Source: Pseudomonadota bacterium
GTDB lineage: Bacteria > Pseudomonadota > Alphaproteobacteria > Rhizobiales > Hyphomicrobiaceae
Assembly: GCA_023428365.1 (NCBI GenBank)
Contig: JAEYYQ010000190.1
Location: forward strand, 1-6,075
Length of the DNA stretch: 6,075 nucleotides
Direction: 5' to 3'
Part shown: positions 5,762-6,075 of the stretch, in pieces
Position numbering within the stretch: position 1 is the first letter of the stretch
Layout of the letters: the number at the start of each line of letters is the position of its first letter
Program-made: the position numbers and the translations under genes
Notes under the pieces: generated by a model
What the model was told of the DNA's origin: nothing
Seen by the model: the letters and a program-made list of their open reading frames with translations, nothing else
The model's database searches: none

Positions 5762-6075
5762 TCAGTACTGGTCCTCGAACCGCTTCGCCAGCTCTTCGAT
5801 GTTGTCCGGCGGCCAGTTCGTGACTTCCATGCCAAGGTGCAGGCCCATGGAGGCGAGCACTTCCTTGATCTCATTCAGCGACTTACGCCCGAAGTTCGGC
5901 GTACGAAGCATCTCGGCTTCCGTCTTCTGGATCAGGTCGCCGATGTAAACGATGTTGTCGTTCTTCAGGCAGTTGGCGGAGCGGACAGACAGCTCCAGCT
6001 CGTCGACCTTCTTCAGCAGCGCGGCATTGAACGACAGGTCCGGATGCTTGGCTTCTTCGACGTGCCGCTTCGGCT
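5762..6075 (-). CDS. rpoA: RNA polymerase alpha subunit, C-terminal domain (5' part beyond window edge)
   Basis: The last 104 codons of the alpha subunit, ending in TGA at 5762-5764 (C-terminus [10 protein letters not shown]). The visible part is almost exactly the alpha C-terminal domain, which contacts UP-element DNA and activators. The DNA-binding residues are present: VRSANCLK carries the equivalents of E. coli Arg265, Asn268 and Cys269, and [12 protein letters not shown] those of Gly296, Lys298 and Ser299. The acidic linker end ([16 protein letters not shown]) precedes it. The frame continues to the window edge; the N-terminal assembly domain is outside. It is followed by rplQ in the standard order. 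Confidence 0.98.
   Translation of the reverse strand, partial: PKRHVEEAKHPDLSFNAALLKKVDELELSVRSANCLKNDNIVYIGDLIQKTEAEMLRTPNFGRKSLNEIKEVLASMGLHLGMEVTNWPPDNIEELAKRFEDQY

Noticed and set aside
5199..5948. Open frame of 249 codons on the plus strand
   Set aside because: It is the antisense of rplQ and rpoA; long shadow frames are common in GC-rich DNA.

Overview
The window looks like chromosome of an alphaproteobacterium, probably Hyphomicrobiales-like. The grounds are the RpoA C-terminal domain, an L17 with an acidic/Ala-rich tail, the order rpoA-rplQ-Do protease, and a PccB of the alphaproteobacterial type. The genus cannot be fixed from the sequence alone.

Layout on the + strand: the 3' two thirds of a propionyl-CoA carboxylase beta subunit gene (pccB, 3-899) is followed by three tandem genes for different sulfotransferase-like proteins (here A 960-1655, B 1645-2607, C 2648-3532). 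A and B overlap by 11 bases. B and C are separated by a short gap holding a weak hairpin with a T6 run that abuts a full Shine-Dalgarno sequence. Layout on the - strand, read from the right: the 3' end of rpoA (alpha C-terminal domain), rplQ with a clear intrinsic terminator, then a Do/HtrA-family periplasmic serine protease (3552-4979) that converges on gene C with only 19 bases between the stops.

The two ends are conserved housekeeping loci: propionyl-CoA metabolism on the left, the end of the ribosomal protein/RNA polymerase operon plus envelope proteostasis on the right. The middle 2.6 kb is accessory. All three proteins keep the two PAPS-binding signatures of sulfotransferases (a 5'-phosphosulfate loop and the R-x-P-x5-S 3'-phosphate motif), but they differ so much elsewhere that they are not recent duplicates. 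Hand counts of single 60-base lines give about 45-55% GC inside the cassette against 62-70% in the flanking genes, which fits acquisition by transfer. The natural reading is a small sulfation module that modifies a surface glycan, lipid or other small acceptor. No glycosyltransferase, PAPS-synthesis or export gene lies in the window, so the acceptor is unknown.

No tRNA, rRNA, CRISPR, insertion sequence or transposase remnant was seen. The only sizeable gene-free stretch is 4980-5237 (258 bases), which holds the rplQ terminator and a candidate promoter for the protease gene.
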